Assembly: GCA_025354165.1 (NCBI GenBank)
Contig: JANXNI010000028.1
Span: 1-64,000, forward strand
Direction of reading: 5' to 3'
Length of the DNA stretch: 64,000 bases
From: Burkholderiales bacterium
Lineage (GTDB): Bacteria; Pseudomonadota; Gammaproteobacteria; Burkholderiales; Casimicrobiaceae
Both the position numbers and the translations under genes were made by a program. Shown one piece after another: positions 1-8,953 of the stretch. A model generated the notes under the pieces. It was not told where the DNA came from, searched no databases, and saw only the letters and a program-made list of their open reading frames with translations. The stretch's first letter is position 1. Each line of letters starts with the position of its first letter.

Positions 1-2
1 CC

Positions 3-3000
3 GAGATCTATGACCCCGCCAGCAACAGCTGGAGCAGCGGCGGCAACCTCGCCACGGCGCGCTTCTGGGCCACCGCCACACTGTTGCCTTCAGGCAAGGT
101 GCTGCTCGTTGCGGGCATCGGCCCAGGCAGCGCCATGCTGACCAGTGCTGAACTATATGACCCCGCGAGCACTAGCTGGAGCAGTGCCGGCAACCTGGCT
201 ACGCTACGCATCAATCACACTGCGACGTTGCTACCGTCGGGCAAGGTACTGGTCGCTGGGGGCGGCAACACCGGAGGTGCCTTGAGCAGTGCCGAACTGT
301 ATGACCCAGCCACCAACACCTGGAGCAACGTCGGCAACCTCGCGACGGCGCGCGTCAATCACACGGCAACGCTGCTGCCCTCGGGCAAGGTTCTGGTCGC
401 TGGCGGAGCGGCCTCGCTCTCTGGCGTAGCCTACGCCACCACTGAGCTGTATGACCCAGCCACCGGCAACTGGAGCGCAGCTGCCAGCTTCACGACGGCG
501 CGTAGCCTGCACACCGCGACCTTGCTGGCCACGGGCAAGGTGCTGATCGCGTGCGGACAGGGTAGCAACGGCAGTACGGTGCTGAACACCGCCCAGCTCT
601 ACGACCCCGTCAGCAACACCTGGGCCGCGGCGGCCAGTCTCACCGACTCGCGCGCCTTCCACACCGCATCGCTCTTGCCCTCGGGCAAAGTGCTGGTCAC
701 AGCGGGCTTTGGTCTGACCAGCACCGAGCTTTACGATCCTGCCCTCAACACATGGAGCAGCGGCGGCAATCTGTCGACCACACGGCTTCTCCACACCGCC
801 ACGCTGCTGGCCACAGGCAAGTTGCTGGTGGCCGGGGGCGCGGCAACCTTGAGCGGCAGCTCGCTGAGCAGCGCCGAACTGTACGACCCGGCGGGCAACA
901 CATATGTCGGTGCGGGCGCGCTCGCCAACGCACGTAACCAGCACAGCGCCACCCTGCTGACGTCAGGCAAGGTGCTGGTGGCGGGAGGCAACAACGGCGG
1001 TGTCGCCCTGAGCAGCGCCGAGCTTTATACCCCTGCCAGCAACAACTGGAGCACTGTGGGAGCGCTGGCCACCGTGCGTTACGCGCACACCGCCACCCTG
1101 CTGGCCTCGGGCAAGGTGCTGGTCGTCGGGGGACAAGGTAGCGGCGGCAGCGCGTTGAGCAGCGCCGAGCTGTATGACCCCGTCAGCAACACCTGGAGCA
1201 ACGCGGGCAGCCTTGGTGCGGCGCGCTACGCCCACACCGCTACGTTGCTGTCTTCGGGCAAGGTACTGGTTACCGGTGGAACCACCACGGGCATCGGGGC
1301 CGTGAACAGCGCCGATATCTATGACGCCGACAGCAACACCTGGAGCGGTGCGGTCGCGATGGGCACAGCGCGCCTCCTGCATACGGCAACCCTGCTGCCC
1401 TCGGGCAAGGTGCTCGTCGCATCCGGCGCGCCAGGTATCAGCCCCGCTGCCGCGTTGAACAGCGCTGAACTGTACGACCCCACCACCAACATCTGGACCA
1501 GCGCGGCTACGCTCGCCACTGCGCGCGCCAAGGCCACGGCCACCTTGCTACCCTCGGGCAAGGTGTTGGTCGCCAGCGGCCAGGATAGTGGCGGTGGTGG
1601 CAACCAGTTGACCAGCGCCGAGCTCTATGATCCGACCGGCAATGCGTGGACCTCTGCGGGCGGACTCTCGTTTCCACACCCAGGGTCTACGGCAACACTG
1701 TTGCCCTCGGGCAAGGTGCTGGTCGCAGGAGGAACCGCCTTTGGCAACGTCGACCTCTACAACCCCGCCAGTAACACTTGGGGCCCTGCGGGCTCGCTTA
1801 CGGCAATACGCAACGCACACACCGCCACCTTGCTGCCCTCGGGCAAGGTATTGTTCGCGGCGGGCTTCGGCGCCAGCAGCACCCTGAATAGCGCTGAGCT
1901 GTACCTCGAGGACTTCGGCATTGCCGATGTCCGCCGTCCGGTGATCAGCACCGCAACCAATCCGATACCGCTCGGCGGCAGCTTAACGGTCACCGGTACC
2001 GGCTTTACCGGGGACAGCGAAGCTTCTGGCGGTAGCAGCAACAACAGTGCAACCAACTATCCGCTGCTGCAGCTGCGTCGACTCGACAGCGACCAGATCG
2101 TGTGGGCGTCTCCGGCGACCAGCAGTACCCGTTCTGCCACCAGCTATCAAAGCGCGCCGCTATCAAGTCTGCTGCGTGGCCAATATTCGCTCTCAATCAT
2201 CGTCAACGGCATCGCCAGCAGCGCAACGATGGTGAACGTCGGCGTCAGCACCCAGACCATCAGTTTCGGTACAGCGCCGACCATCGTCGTTGGGGGGACC
2301 GGAACAGTGACCGCTACCGCGACGTCGGGCCTGCCGGTGACTTACAGCACCGCCAGCACCGCCTGCACGGTCAACACCAATTCGGGACTAGTCACGGCAG
2401 TCGCCGCCGGGACCTGCGTCATCGCGGCCAACCAGCCGGGTAACGCCAACTACACGGCGGCACCGCAGGTAACGCAAAGCATCGTCATCGGCGTGGGCAG
2501 CCAGGTCATCAGCTTCGGCCCTGCCCCCGCCGTAGTCGTCGGCGGCAGCGGCAGCTTGACCGCAACATCAGACAAGGGACTGGTTCCGGTCACGTTCACC
2601 AGCACCACGCCGTCGGTGTGCAGTGTCAGTGCAGGCACCGTCACTGGCGTCAGCACCGGCATTTGCACGATTCAGGCCAATCAGGCAGGCAATGCAAACA
2701 TCTCCCCAGCCAGCGCAAGCTTGAGCTTTGGCGTGGGCGGCGGTTTCCAGACGCTGATCTTTGGCCTGGTGCCGACGATCACCACGGGCGGCACCGGCAG
2801 CATCGGCGCGACTTCCGACAAAGGGCTGACGCCGGTCATTCTGACCAGTACCACGCCGTCGAAGTGTTCAATCAGCGCCGGTACCGTGACCGGCCTCGCG
2901 GTCGGCACGTGCACGATTCAGGCGAGCCAGGCCGGCAACGCCACCTACAACGCCGCCACGGCGACGCTGAGCTTCAGCGTCAACGCGCCACCAATCGTCT

Positions 3001-3176
3001 GCGACCTGCACATGAATGGCAACAACCCGTTGCTCGCGACGGTAGAAGGTTTGATTCTCACGCGTGCGATGCTCGGAATCACCGGCAGCGCTGTGACCGC
3101 AGGCACCGGAATCGCGACGCCCTGGGCGACCATTCGCGACGGACTCAACGCCAATTGCGGGACGGCGTTTCAGTAA
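3..3176 (+). CDS. Kelch-repeat protein with Ig-like repeats and dockerin-like C-terminus (5' end outside window)
   Basis: The reading frame is open from the first bases of the window, so the true start lies upstream. About 13 tandem kelch-type units of roughly 50 residues each carry SGKVLVAGG, SSAELYDP and NTWS, which predicts a beta-propeller of the galactose-oxidase/kelch type. A linker domain follows (from about 1.9 kb), then three ~80-residue Ig-like repeats beginning QTISFG, QVISFG and QTLIFG, each with a CT(V/I) strand. The last ~60 residues (CDLHMNGNNP, LILTRAMLG, NANCGTAFQ) resemble the short dockerin-like tail on secreted proteins of some proteobacteria. It is probably secreted or cell-surface; ligand unknown. 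The DNA units are near-identical at ~150 bp, so unit number may vary between strains. Confidence 0.85.
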   Translation, partial: EIYDPASNSWSSGGNLATARFWATATLLPSGKVLLVAGIGPGSAMLTSAELYDPASTSWSSAGNLATLRINHTATLLPSGKVLVAGGGNTGGALSSAELYDPATNTWSNVGNLATARVNHTATLLPSGKVLVAGGAASLSGVAYATTELYDPATGNWSAAASFTTARSLHTATLLATGKVLIACGQGSNGSTVLNTAQLYDPVSNTWAAAASLTDSRAFHTASLLPSGKVLVTAGFGLTSTELYDPALNTWSSGGNLSTTRLLHTATLLATGKLLVAGGAATLSGSSLSSAELYDPAGNTYVGAGALANARNQHSATLLTSGKVLVAGGNNGGVALSSAELYTPASNNWSTVGALATVRYAHTATLLASGKVLVVGGQGSGGSALSSAELYDPVSNTWSNAGSLGAARYAHTATLLSSGKVLVTGGTTTGIGAVNSADIYDADSNTWSGAVAMGTARLLHTATLLPSGKVLVASGAPGISPAAALNSAELYDPTTNIWTSAATLATARAKATATLLPSGKVLVASGQDSGGGGNQLTSAELYDPTGNAWTSAGGLSFPHPGSTATLLPSGKVLVAGGTAFGNVDLYNPASNTWGPAGSLTAIRNAHTATLLPSGKVLFAAGFGASSTLNSAELYLEDFGIADVRRPVISTATNPIPLGGSLTVTGTGFTGDSEASGGSSNNSATNYPLLQLRRLDSDQIVWASPATSSTRSATSYQSAPLSSLLRGQYSLSIIVNGIASSATMVNVGVSTQTISFGTAPTIVVGGTGTVTATATSGLPVTYSTASTACTVNTNSGLVTAVAAGTCVIAANQPGNANYTAAPQVTQSIVIGVGSQVISFGPAPAVVVGGSGSLTATSDKGLVPVTFTSTTPSVCSVSAGTVTGVSTGICTIQANQAGNANISPASASLSFGVGGGFQTLIFGLVPTITTGGTGSIGATSDKGLTPVILTSTTPSKCSISAGTVTGLAVGTCTIQASQAGNATYNAATATLSFSVNAPPIVCDLHMNGNNPLLATVEGLILTRAMLGITGSAVTAGTGIATPWATIRDGLNANCGTAFQ

Positions 3177-3427
3177 GGTTGAGTTGCGGGGCGCGGCGCA
3201 AACCCGAAATGTTCGGGCTGCGGCCCTCCGGAAGCGTCGCGCTGGGGCTCGCTGACAGGCCTCGCACTGCTGCGCGAAGCGACGGTCGCAGATCGCCCGA
3301 TAGTGCGCTGGGCCGTGGATTTTGACCCTTATGATTTTGGATAGAGCTGTCTGCGGGATGCAGCATCACGTTAAATTTCCGATTCGATGCATCAAAATTG
3401 CGGCGAATTGCTAGAGAGAGATGACTC

Positions 3428-3751
3428 ATGACTTTTGAACCGACTTCGAAAAGTGGTGTTGAGCGCCTTCTGGAGGAAAGCACATCGACTCTCCACCCTT
3501 CACATCGGATTCAGTTCGAAGCGATACGCATTAGCCCTCGGTTAGTTGCTGTCGACAACGAGCCCGGAGCGTTCGTCTATGTCGTCGCTGAACACCAAGG
3601 GAAGATTTTGTACTGGTCTGACGTCGAGGAAGGTTGGGAAATCGAACAACCAACTCGCCACGGTGGCATCGCCACGCGCGGATGCAACCAATTTGAGTTG
3701 AGTCATCTCATGTATCAGACGTTTGGAGACCCAAATGCCGATCTTGCCTGA
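3428..3751 (+). CDS. Hypothetical protein, 107 aa
   Basis: A small acidic, soluble-looking protein with no signal peptide or membrane segment. An AGAGAG stretch lies just before the ATG. I do not recognise the family. Its conserved-looking core reads AFVYVVAEHQGKILYWSDVE and ends with HGGIATRGCNQFEL. It overlaps the next gene by 17 bp, so the two are probably translated as a pair. The position just after a large surface protein would suit an immunity or accessory role, but nothing in the sequence proves this. Confidence 0.6.
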   Translation: MTFEPTSKSGVERLLEESTSTLHPSHRIQFEAIRISPRLVAVDNEPGAFVYVVAEHQGKILYWSDVEEGWEIEQPTRHGGIATRGCNQFELSHLMYQTFGDPNADLA

Positions 3752-4067
3752 CCCTGACCTGCCTCTTTCAGATCGGCCACCGCCAACATCAGTACCAGAA
3801 GTGGAAGCACGCAGCGTCGCAGACGTGGAAGGCCCGTGGGCCGAACCTGAATTCGAATCCAGTCTCATCGCTCGGTGCCGAGCCAATTGGTCGGTGCCGG
3901 TGATTGAGATTTCAAACTACGCGTTGGCGACATTCGTCCGTCAGCGAAGAGGACTAAGTTTGGCTCTCCCGGAGGCCAAGCGTCGGCTTGCAACTCAATT
4001 TATAGACGGAACAGAACTGTACGATGAAGAACTGTCCGAAGCGGTTGCCGAGGCGACTGATGCGTAG
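3735..4067 (+). CDS. Hypothetical protein, 110 aa
   Basis: The ATG at 3735 is preferred over the in-frame TTG at 3723 because GGAG lies 6 bases before it. The first ~45 residues are proline- and acid-rich and probably disordered. The C-terminal half (FVRQRRGLSLALPEAKRRL, then FIDGTELYDEELSEAV) looks like a compact helical domain. No function is recognised. It overlaps the preceding small gene, so the two probably form a co-translated pair. Confidence 0.6.
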   Translation: MPILPDPDLPLSDRPPPTSVPEVEARSVADVEGPWAEPEFESSLIARCRANWSVPVIEISNYALATFVRQRRGLSLALPEAKRRLATQFIDGTELYDEELSEAVAEATDA

Positions 4068-4095
4068 ATTTCCAGAGCGGCGAGGATCCAAATAA

Positions 4096-4452
4096 ATGCT
4101 CACCGCAACCTGCCACTGTCGCGCAATCAAAGTTGAGGTTCCTCGCGAGCCTGAGAGTGTGACGGACTGCAATTGCTCGATCTGCCGTCGCTATGGCGTG
4201 CTGTGGGCGTACTACGGGGACGTCGAGGTCACGCTCACTGCGGCGGATGATGCCACTGACGAATACGTCTGGGGCGACAAGACGCAAAAATTCATTCGCT
4301 GCAAACACTGCGGTTGCGTGATGCAGTGGAAGAAATTCGCCATCGACGCGGAGACATGGACGGGCGTGAATGCCCGCAATTTCGAGCCGTCGATCATCGG
4401 CAAAGTGCCGGTTCGGCTGCTCGATGGCGCGGATACCTGGGAGTACCTATGA
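4096..4452 (+). CDS. GFA / CENP-V family zinc protein
   Basis: 118 residues with the zinc-binding cysteines of the GFA (glutathione-dependent formaldehyde-activating) family: CHCR near residue 7, CNCSICRR near residue 25 and CKHCGC near residue 70. The fold binds structural zinc, and members are often annotated as carbon-sulphur lyases. The real substrate of such short paralogues is usually unknown. Its TGA overlaps the ATG of the next gene (ATGA at 4449-4452), indicating translational coupling with the VOC protein. Confidence 0.85.
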   Translation: MLTATCHCRAIKVEVPREPESVTDCNCSICRRYGVLWAYYGDVEVTLTAADDATDEYVWGDKTQKFIRCKHCGCVMQWKKFAIDAETWTGVNARNFEPSIIGKVPVRLLDGADTWEYL

Positions 4453-4937
4453 AATCGCTTATCTTCGCGCTCGCGGGCGCTGTGGCGCTGACCCTTGTGG
4501 GCTGTGCAGCGGTCACGCCCGCCACGCCACCCACCAATGAGAGGAAATTCATGGAACTCGGAAACTTTTCAGTCAGCCTCGCGGTGAAGGACATCAAGGC
4601 GTCCAAAGCCTTCTACGAGAAGCTCGACTTCAAGGAGGTCGCGGGCAAGCTCGAACAAAACTGGATCGTGCTGCAAAACGGCAACGCGCGAATCGGGCTG
4701 TTTCAGGGCATGTTCGACAAGAACATCATGACGTTCAACCCCGGCTGGACGAAGGACAAAGAGACGATGACTGACTTTCAGGACGTGCGCGAGATTCAGC
4801 GCACATTGAAATCGCGTGGCATCAAGATGGCGCCCGAGGCGAACGAAACAACCGAAGGGCCAGCACACTTCATGGTCACCGATCCTGATGGCAACACACT
4901 GCTGTTTGATCAGCATGTGCCTAGTCCGAAGCGGTAG
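4449..4937 (+). CDS. VOC (glyoxalase/bleomycin-resistance-like) protein with lipoprotein leader
   Basis: Starting at 4449 the product is 162 residues. It begins with a lipoprotein signal (MKSLIFALAGAVALTLVGC, lipobox LVGC), followed from about residue 35 by a single VOC domain (SVSLAVKDIKASKAFYEKL through VTDPDGNTLLFDQH). VOC domains form metal-dependent lyases, dioxygenases or drug-binding proteins. An internal in-frame ATG at 4551 starts exactly at the VOC domain and has GAGAGGA 5 bases before it, so a cytoplasmic form may also be made. The substrate is unknown. The gene is coupled to the upstream GFA gene. Confidence 0.8.
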   Translation: MKSLIFALAGAVALTLVGCAAVTPATPPTNERKFMELGNFSVSLAVKDIKASKAFYEKLDFKEVAGKLEQNWIVLQNGNARIGLFQGMFDKNIMTFNPGWTKDKETMTDFQDVREIQRTLKSRGIKMAPEANETTEGPAHFMVTDPDGNTLLFDQHVPSPKR

Positions 4938-5009
4938 CGGCCACAATCTTGCGATGGCGTGACTACGTGTTGGTCAACGCTGCGGACTGTCTGAGCGTCG
5001 ACATACGCA

Positions 5010-5471
5010 TCAGGATCGGCGCGATCTTGCGGAACCCAAGTCATGCAAGGCGTAGTCAATCTTCGTCGTGAACGGATTGACGATGGTGACGCCATCGACG
5101 ATTTCGCCCGCGTTCAGGTCTTCGCTGTAGAGGGTGTCGCAGCCCGCGATGCTTGCCGCGTGAACAACTAGCGCGTCGTAAAAAGACAGGCTTCGCGTCT
5201 GGTGCAAATCGAGCGCGCCGCGAATCAGGCGCGGCGTGATTTGCACGACTTCGAACTGCTCATGCGCGGCGAGTTGGGCGCGCACATGATGCGCGTCGAG
5301 CTTCATTTTGCGCAGCGCAACGTTGGCGAACTCCTGCAACACCTGTGTGGAGATCACGCCGTTCGCGCTGAGCTTTAAGTGCGACAACAGCGCGAGCGCG
5401 GCGTATTGCTTGACCGGTTCGTCGCTCGCTTCGGCATAAACCAGCACATTCGAATCGATAAAACTAGCCAC
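5010..5471 (-). CDS. PIN-domain ribonuclease toxin (VapC-like)
   Basis: 153 residues from a GTG start (VASFIDSNVLVYAE) that lies inside the end of the antitoxin gene. PIN acidic residues are visible: D in FIDSNVLVY, E in VLQEFANVAL, D in SFYDALVVHA and the YSEDL segment. PIN toxins cleave RNA with Mg2+ or Mn2+. The 8-bp overlap with the upstream antitoxin gene and the shared strand are typical of vapBC operons. A longer upstream open frame exists but has no support beyond the GTG. Confidence 0.85.
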   Translation of the reverse strand: MASFIDSNVLVYAEASDEPVKQYAALALLSHLKLSANGVISTQVLQEFANVALRKMKLDAHHVRAQLAAHEQFEVVQITPRLIRGALDLHQTRSLSFYDALVVHAASIAGCDTLYSEDLNAGEIVDGVTIVNPFTTKIDYALHDLGSARSRRS

Positions 5472-5694
5472 GTGCGTTGGCTTCTTCACGGTCAAATTTC
5501 CAGCCGTTGAGCTGGCCTTTGGCGGCGGCTGCGCGCGCTTCGTACGCCTTGTGATCAGCCGCGCGCTGATCCGCCCCGGCCAAACGCTCGATGTGTTCGC
5601 GCACCAGTTGATTGAGGCTGGTGCCCATTGCCTGAGCGGTTTCGCGGGCACGGTCAATGGTTTTTTCGTCGACGGAAAGGGTGAGATTTGCCAT
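5464..5694 (-). CDS. VapB-like antitoxin
   Basis: 76 residues. The N-terminal MANLTLSVDEKTIDRAREYA-like strand-helix segment, with MGTSLNQLVREHIERL, fits a ribbon-helix-helix DNA-binding antitoxin. The C-terminal half is charged (EARAAAAKGQLNGWKFDREE) and would bind the PIN toxin. It sits directly upstream of the PIN gene and overlaps it, so it is probably the autorepressor of this two-gene operon. Confidence 0.8.
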   Translation of the reverse strand: MANLTLSVDEKTIDRARETAQAMGTSLNQLVREHIERLAGADQRAADHKAYEARAAAAKGQLNGWKFDREEANARG

Positions 5695-5903
5695 AATTAA
5701 TCCTGTACTGTGCGCACATATTACGTGTCGTCAATGCGATAGTCAACAAGCTCCCACCTCGATAGCAAACCCGCCAGCGGGTGTGTTGCTGACCCGTCAA
5801 CGCCCTGGCGCGGTCGGAAAACCAGGGCGAAGACCCGTTCGGCCCGGCGGGCAAAGCTGACAGGTGATTAGCTGTCATACTGATGCGTTAGGAGGAGTTC
5901 GCG

Positions 5904-6395
5904 ATGAAGTTAGCTACGCTGTTGTTGATACTGATGTTGACGCTGATCGGTGCCTTTACGACGCTGAATTGGGGTCTGATTACAACACCGACGGACTTGT
6001 CGCTCGGCTTTTCAACGGTCAAGTGGCCGCTGGGGCTGGTGATGCTTGGTCTGTTGGTGATTGTGACGGCCGTCTTTCTGGCGTTTTCGCTTTATCAGCT
6101 CACGTCGACGCTGCTCGAAACCCGCAAGCTTTCACGCGAGGTTCAAGCCAGTCGCGAGTTATCCGATCAGGCGGAAGCATCACGGTTCACAGAACTGCGC
6201 AAGTTCATGGAAGCGGAAATGGCGCAGCAAATCGCGCTGCATGCGACGTCAAAGTCTGTGCTCACCGAAAAAATGGGGCAGCTGGAGACCAATGTTCGCG
6301 CGTCGATCGAGCAATCCGGCAACACGCTGGCCTCGTACATCGGCGAGCTGGAAGACCGGCTTGAACGGAAGAAGATTGCACCACCTGTCGCATGA
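5904..6395 (+). CDS. LapA-like membrane protein with C-terminal coiled coil
   Basis: 163 residues preceded by AGGAGG at 5890-5895. There are two hydrophobic segments (about residues 3-25 and 45-66) separated by a short loop, the layout of LapA-domain (DUF1049) proteins. A long charged helical region follows (LLETRKLSREVQASRELSD to GELEDRLERKK) that probably forms a cytoplasmic coiled coil. In E. coli LapA acts with LapB in lipopolysaccharide assembly control, but no lapB is adjacent here. The function is therefore only suggested. Confidence 0.6.
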   Translation: MKLATLLLILMLTLIGAFTTLNWGLITTPTDLSLGFSTVKWPLGLVMLGLLVIVTAVFLAFSLYQLTSTLLETRKLSREVQASRELSDQAEASRFTELRKFMEAEMAQQIALHATSKSVLTEKMGQLETNVRASIEQSGNTLASYIGELEDRLERKKIAPPVA

Positions 6396-6841
6396 CGGAG
6401 AAGGCGGTTTCAACGCACGATCATGAGGCGTCAGCTTTTACGTTAAAGCGCCGTTACACCGGGGCTAGCGAGCGTTTTAGTCAATTGTTGACAATGCAAT
6501 ATTTAGTGCATTAGCCCTTGTGTAGACGTCATTTCGCCGCAAAGCGGTAAGTTCACATTGCCCGTACGCGAACGGTTGCGCGTGGACATACTGCGCGCCG
6601 AATTTCACTTCGGGCGAGGCAACGCTGGCAAATGGCTACAGGCGCTCCGTCGGAATGCCGCAGTCTGCATTCCGCTTTGAGCGCGACCACGGCGCTCTCC
6701 GCTGCGGCCCGTCGCCTTCGCGCAAATTCCCTCGCCATTCGCTTCGATCCCGCCCGAAGCATTTACGCGCTGAAGCCCATAGACTGCATAGCTCGCCGCA
6801 TCTGATCTCGCTTCAGAAGCGCCCTTTAGTCGCTCGCAACA
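6396..6841. other. Intergenic stretch holding a dispersed repeat
   Basis: No gene is seen in these 446 bases. The first part contains a copy of the ~120-bp palindromic repeat (6431-6547). The remainder has only antisense open frames without family resemblance. The promoter of the EamA transporter should lie near its right end, but no clear boxes stand out. Confidence 0.5.
6431..6547. repeat. Dispersed palindromic repeat, copy 1 of 7
   Basis: Begins TCAGCTTTTACG and ends GCCGCAAAGCGG. Internal landmarks shared with other copies are GGGGCTAG near the left, a central GTTGACAATG (elsewhere GTCGAC), and TTAGCCCTTGTGTAGACGTC near the right, which matches ACCCCTTGTGCAGAGGT in copy 6. It lies wholly between genes. 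Confidence 0.65.
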
Positions 6842-7735
6842 ATGACCGCCCATCCGCCCAAAAGTCTCGCCATCGAATTCGCCCTGCTTGCGCTGCTTGC
6901 TAGCCTGTGGGGTTCGTCGTATCTGCTCATCAAAATCGCGCTCACGTCGTATCCACCGATCACGCTAATGGCGTTTCGGGTGACGCTGGCGGCGGCGTTT
7001 CTGGCTGTGGTCATGCGCATTCGCGGCGAACATTTGCCGCGCGATGGTCACAGTTGGCGCATGTTGTTTGTACAGTCGTTGCTCAACTCCAGCCTGGCCT
7101 GGCTGGCACTGGCGTGGGGGCAGCAATTTCTGGCGAGCGGGCTGGCGGGAGTGCTCAATTCGACGTCCCCGCTGTTTGTGTTTTTGCTGACCGGGTTGTC
7201 GGCCGACGCGACGAATTCGATCCCGAAACGGGTGGGCGTGTTCCTCGGGTTTGTTGGCGTCGCGCTGGTGGTCGGGCTCGACGCATTGCAGGGTCTTGGA
7301 CAACAGGCGCTGGCGCAGGGTGCGGTGCTGTTCGCGGCGTTTCTTTATGCCTGTGCCGCGATCAATGGCAAGCGTCTGGCGCATGTGTCACCGCTGGCAA
7401 CGGCGACCGGCACGATGCTCTGGGCGCTGATCACGCTGGTGCCGCTCAGTCTCGCGTTCGATCAGCCGTGGAACCTCCAGCCCACCGCCAAGGCGAGCCT
7501 TGCCGCTGCGACGCTGGCGATTTTGGGCACGGGCGTGGCGCTCATCATTTACTTTCGCCTGATCAAAACGCTCGGGCCGATGGGTGTGGCGAGCCAGAGC
7601 TATCTGCGCGCGGGCGTGAGCGTGATGCTTGGGCTGCTGATTCTGGGCGAACAGTTGTCGGGGACCGTGCTGGTCGGACTCGCCATCATCGTCGTGGGCG
7701 TCGCGCTCATTAATTGGCCTGCGAGCAAGCGATAG
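6842..7735 (+). CDS. EamA/DMT-family transporter
   Basis: 297 residues with about ten hydrophobic segments arranged as two repeated five-helix halves, the EamA (drug/metabolite transporter) layout. The start LALLASLWGSSYLLIKIAL is the usual first helix, and the second half carries VASQSYLRAGVSVMLGLLIL. Such proteins export small metabolites or amino acids from the inner membrane. The substrate cannot be told from sequence. The regulator gene starts 5 bases after its stop, so the two are probably one operon. Confidence 0.85.
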   Translation: MTAHPPKSLAIEFALLALLASLWGSSYLLIKIALTSYPPITLMAFRVTLAAAFLAVVMRIRGEHLPRDGHSWRMLFVQSLLNSSLAWLALAWGQQFLASGLAGVLNSTSPLFVFLLTGLSADATNSIPKRVGVFLGFVGVALVVGLDALQGLGQQALAQGAVLFAAFLYACAAINGKRLAHVSPLATATGTMLWALITLVPLSLAFDQPWNLQPTAKASLAAATLAILGTGVALIIYFRLIKTLGPMGVASQSYLRAGVSVMLGLLILGEQLSGTVLVGLAIIVVGVALINWPASKR

Positions 7736-7740
7736 TCCAA

Positions 7741-8439
7741 ATGCGTTCACCCGAACCCCGCTTCGCGTACATCGCGTCGGTGATCGCCGAGCCATCGCGC
7801 GCGCGCATGCTGGCGCTGTTGCTCGGCGGCGAAGCGCGCTCGGCGGGCGAGCTGGCGCGTGCCGTGTCGATCACGCCGCAAACCGCGAGCACGCACCTTG
7901 CGCAATTGCTCGACGCCGGGCTGGTGAAGCTGCGCGCGCAGGGACGGCATCGCTACTTCACTTTGGCGGACGCCGACGTCGCGCACCTGCTGGAGGCCCT
8001 GTCGCTGGTAGTCGAGCGTGACGACGTGCGCTCGCGTTGGGACACGCCCGCCTACAAACCGCTCAAATACGCACGCAGTTGCTACTGTCATCTCGCCGGC
8101 GAACTTGGCGTGCGACAGCGTGATGCGTTGCTCGCTCAGCGTGTGTTGGTGCACGGCGCGGACGGTGCGCTCACGTTGAGTCAGGATGCGGCCAAGTGGT
8201 TGCGCAACGCGCGCTTTGGCGACGATGCCATCGCCTCACTTCAGCGCGACGCGACGAAGAAACGCTTCGTGTATAGCTGCATGGACTGGTCGGAACGACG
8301 TGAGCATCTGGCGGGTGTTTTCGCGACCAGGCTCCTCACGCATTTCGTTGAGATGGGGTGGTTGCGAAAGGACAAAACAGGGCGCGCGTTAGCGACAACA
8401 CCGCCGGGGGTGCGCGCGCTGTCGATGTTGTTCGGCTAG
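7741..8439 (+). CDS. ArsR-family winged-helix regulator
   Basis: 232 residues from the ATG at 7741; an in-frame GTG/TTG extension into the transporter gene is less likely. The N-terminal ~95 residues form an ArsR-type winged helix (IAEPSRARMLALLL, then SITPQTASTHLAQLLDAGLV recognition helix, then RYFTLAD wing). The C-terminal region has a SCYCHLAGELG segment with two close cysteines and a histidine that could bind metal or sense redox, followed by an unfamiliar ~120-residue domain. It probably controls the adjacent EamA transporter. Confidence 0.8.
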   Translation: MRSPEPRFAYIASVIAEPSRARMLALLLGGEARSAGELARAVSITPQTASTHLAQLLDAGLVKLRAQGRHRYFTLADADVAHLLEALSLVVERDDVRSRWDTPAYKPLKYARSCYCHLAGELGVRQRDALLAQRVLVHGADGALTLSQDAAKWLRNARFGDDAIASLQRDATKKRFVYSCMDWSERREHLAGVFATRLLTHFVEMGWLRKDKTGRALATTPPGVRALSMLFG

Positions 8440-8500
8440 TGCGGCCGATTCGTGCAGTTTCGTAGCCCGATTAGCACGCAGCGCGTAGTCGAAGCGTGGA

Positions 8501-8935
8501 TCACGGCAGATCAGCCGCACCGTCCCACGGATTCAACGTTGCAACGCGCGTCGGCTCAAAGTCCGCCACGTTGCGCGTCACCACGGTCATGTGATGCACC
8601 AGCGCCGTGGCTGCGATGAGTGCGTCGCGAATCGGGCGCGGATCGGGCACGTGCAACGGCGCGCTGCGCTCGGCAACCGCCACGTTCACACTCAGAACGC
8701 GCCCCGCGAACGCGGGCAACACCTGCCCGTCCAGCCACGCGCGAAAGACCGCGCCCTGCGCCGGATCGCGCCGCTCGGCGAGCAACACACCGATGGCCAA
8801 TTCCTGAACGGTGATCGCTGAAACGTAAAGATCCAGGGCGTCCACGCTGTCGGCCCATCTGGCCACGTTCGCGTCTGCGCGACCGAGACGTACTTTGCGC
8901 AGTTCGGAGACGACGTTGGTGTCAAGCAGAAACAT
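8501..8935 (-). CDS. PIN-domain toxin (FitB/VapC type)
   Basis: 144 residues with the classic start MFLLDTNVVSELRK. The acidic PIN set is visible: D5 in LLDTN, E in ITVQELAIGV, D in PIRDALIAATAL, and D in TRNVADFE near the C-terminus, the last motif being typical of FitB-type toxins. Predicted to be an RNase inhibited by the Phd-type antitoxin encoded just upstream. The gap to the antitoxin gene is 18 bp, so they form one leftward operon. Confidence 0.9.
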   Translation of the reverse strand: MFLLDTNVVSELRKVRLGRADANVARWADSVDALDLYVSAITVQELAIGVLLAERRDPAQGAVFRAWLDGQVLPAFAGRVLSVNVAVAERSAPLHVPDPRPIRDALIAATALVHHMTVVTRNVADFEPTRVATLNPWDGAADLP

Positions 8936-8953
8936 CAGTGTCTGCTAGACCGG

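Noticed and set aside
84-2000. Regularly spaced ~150-bp repeats that could suggest a CRISPR-like array
   Set aside because: They are in-frame protein repeats of a kelch propeller; units are long, variable and translated, with no conserved short repeat and unique spacers.
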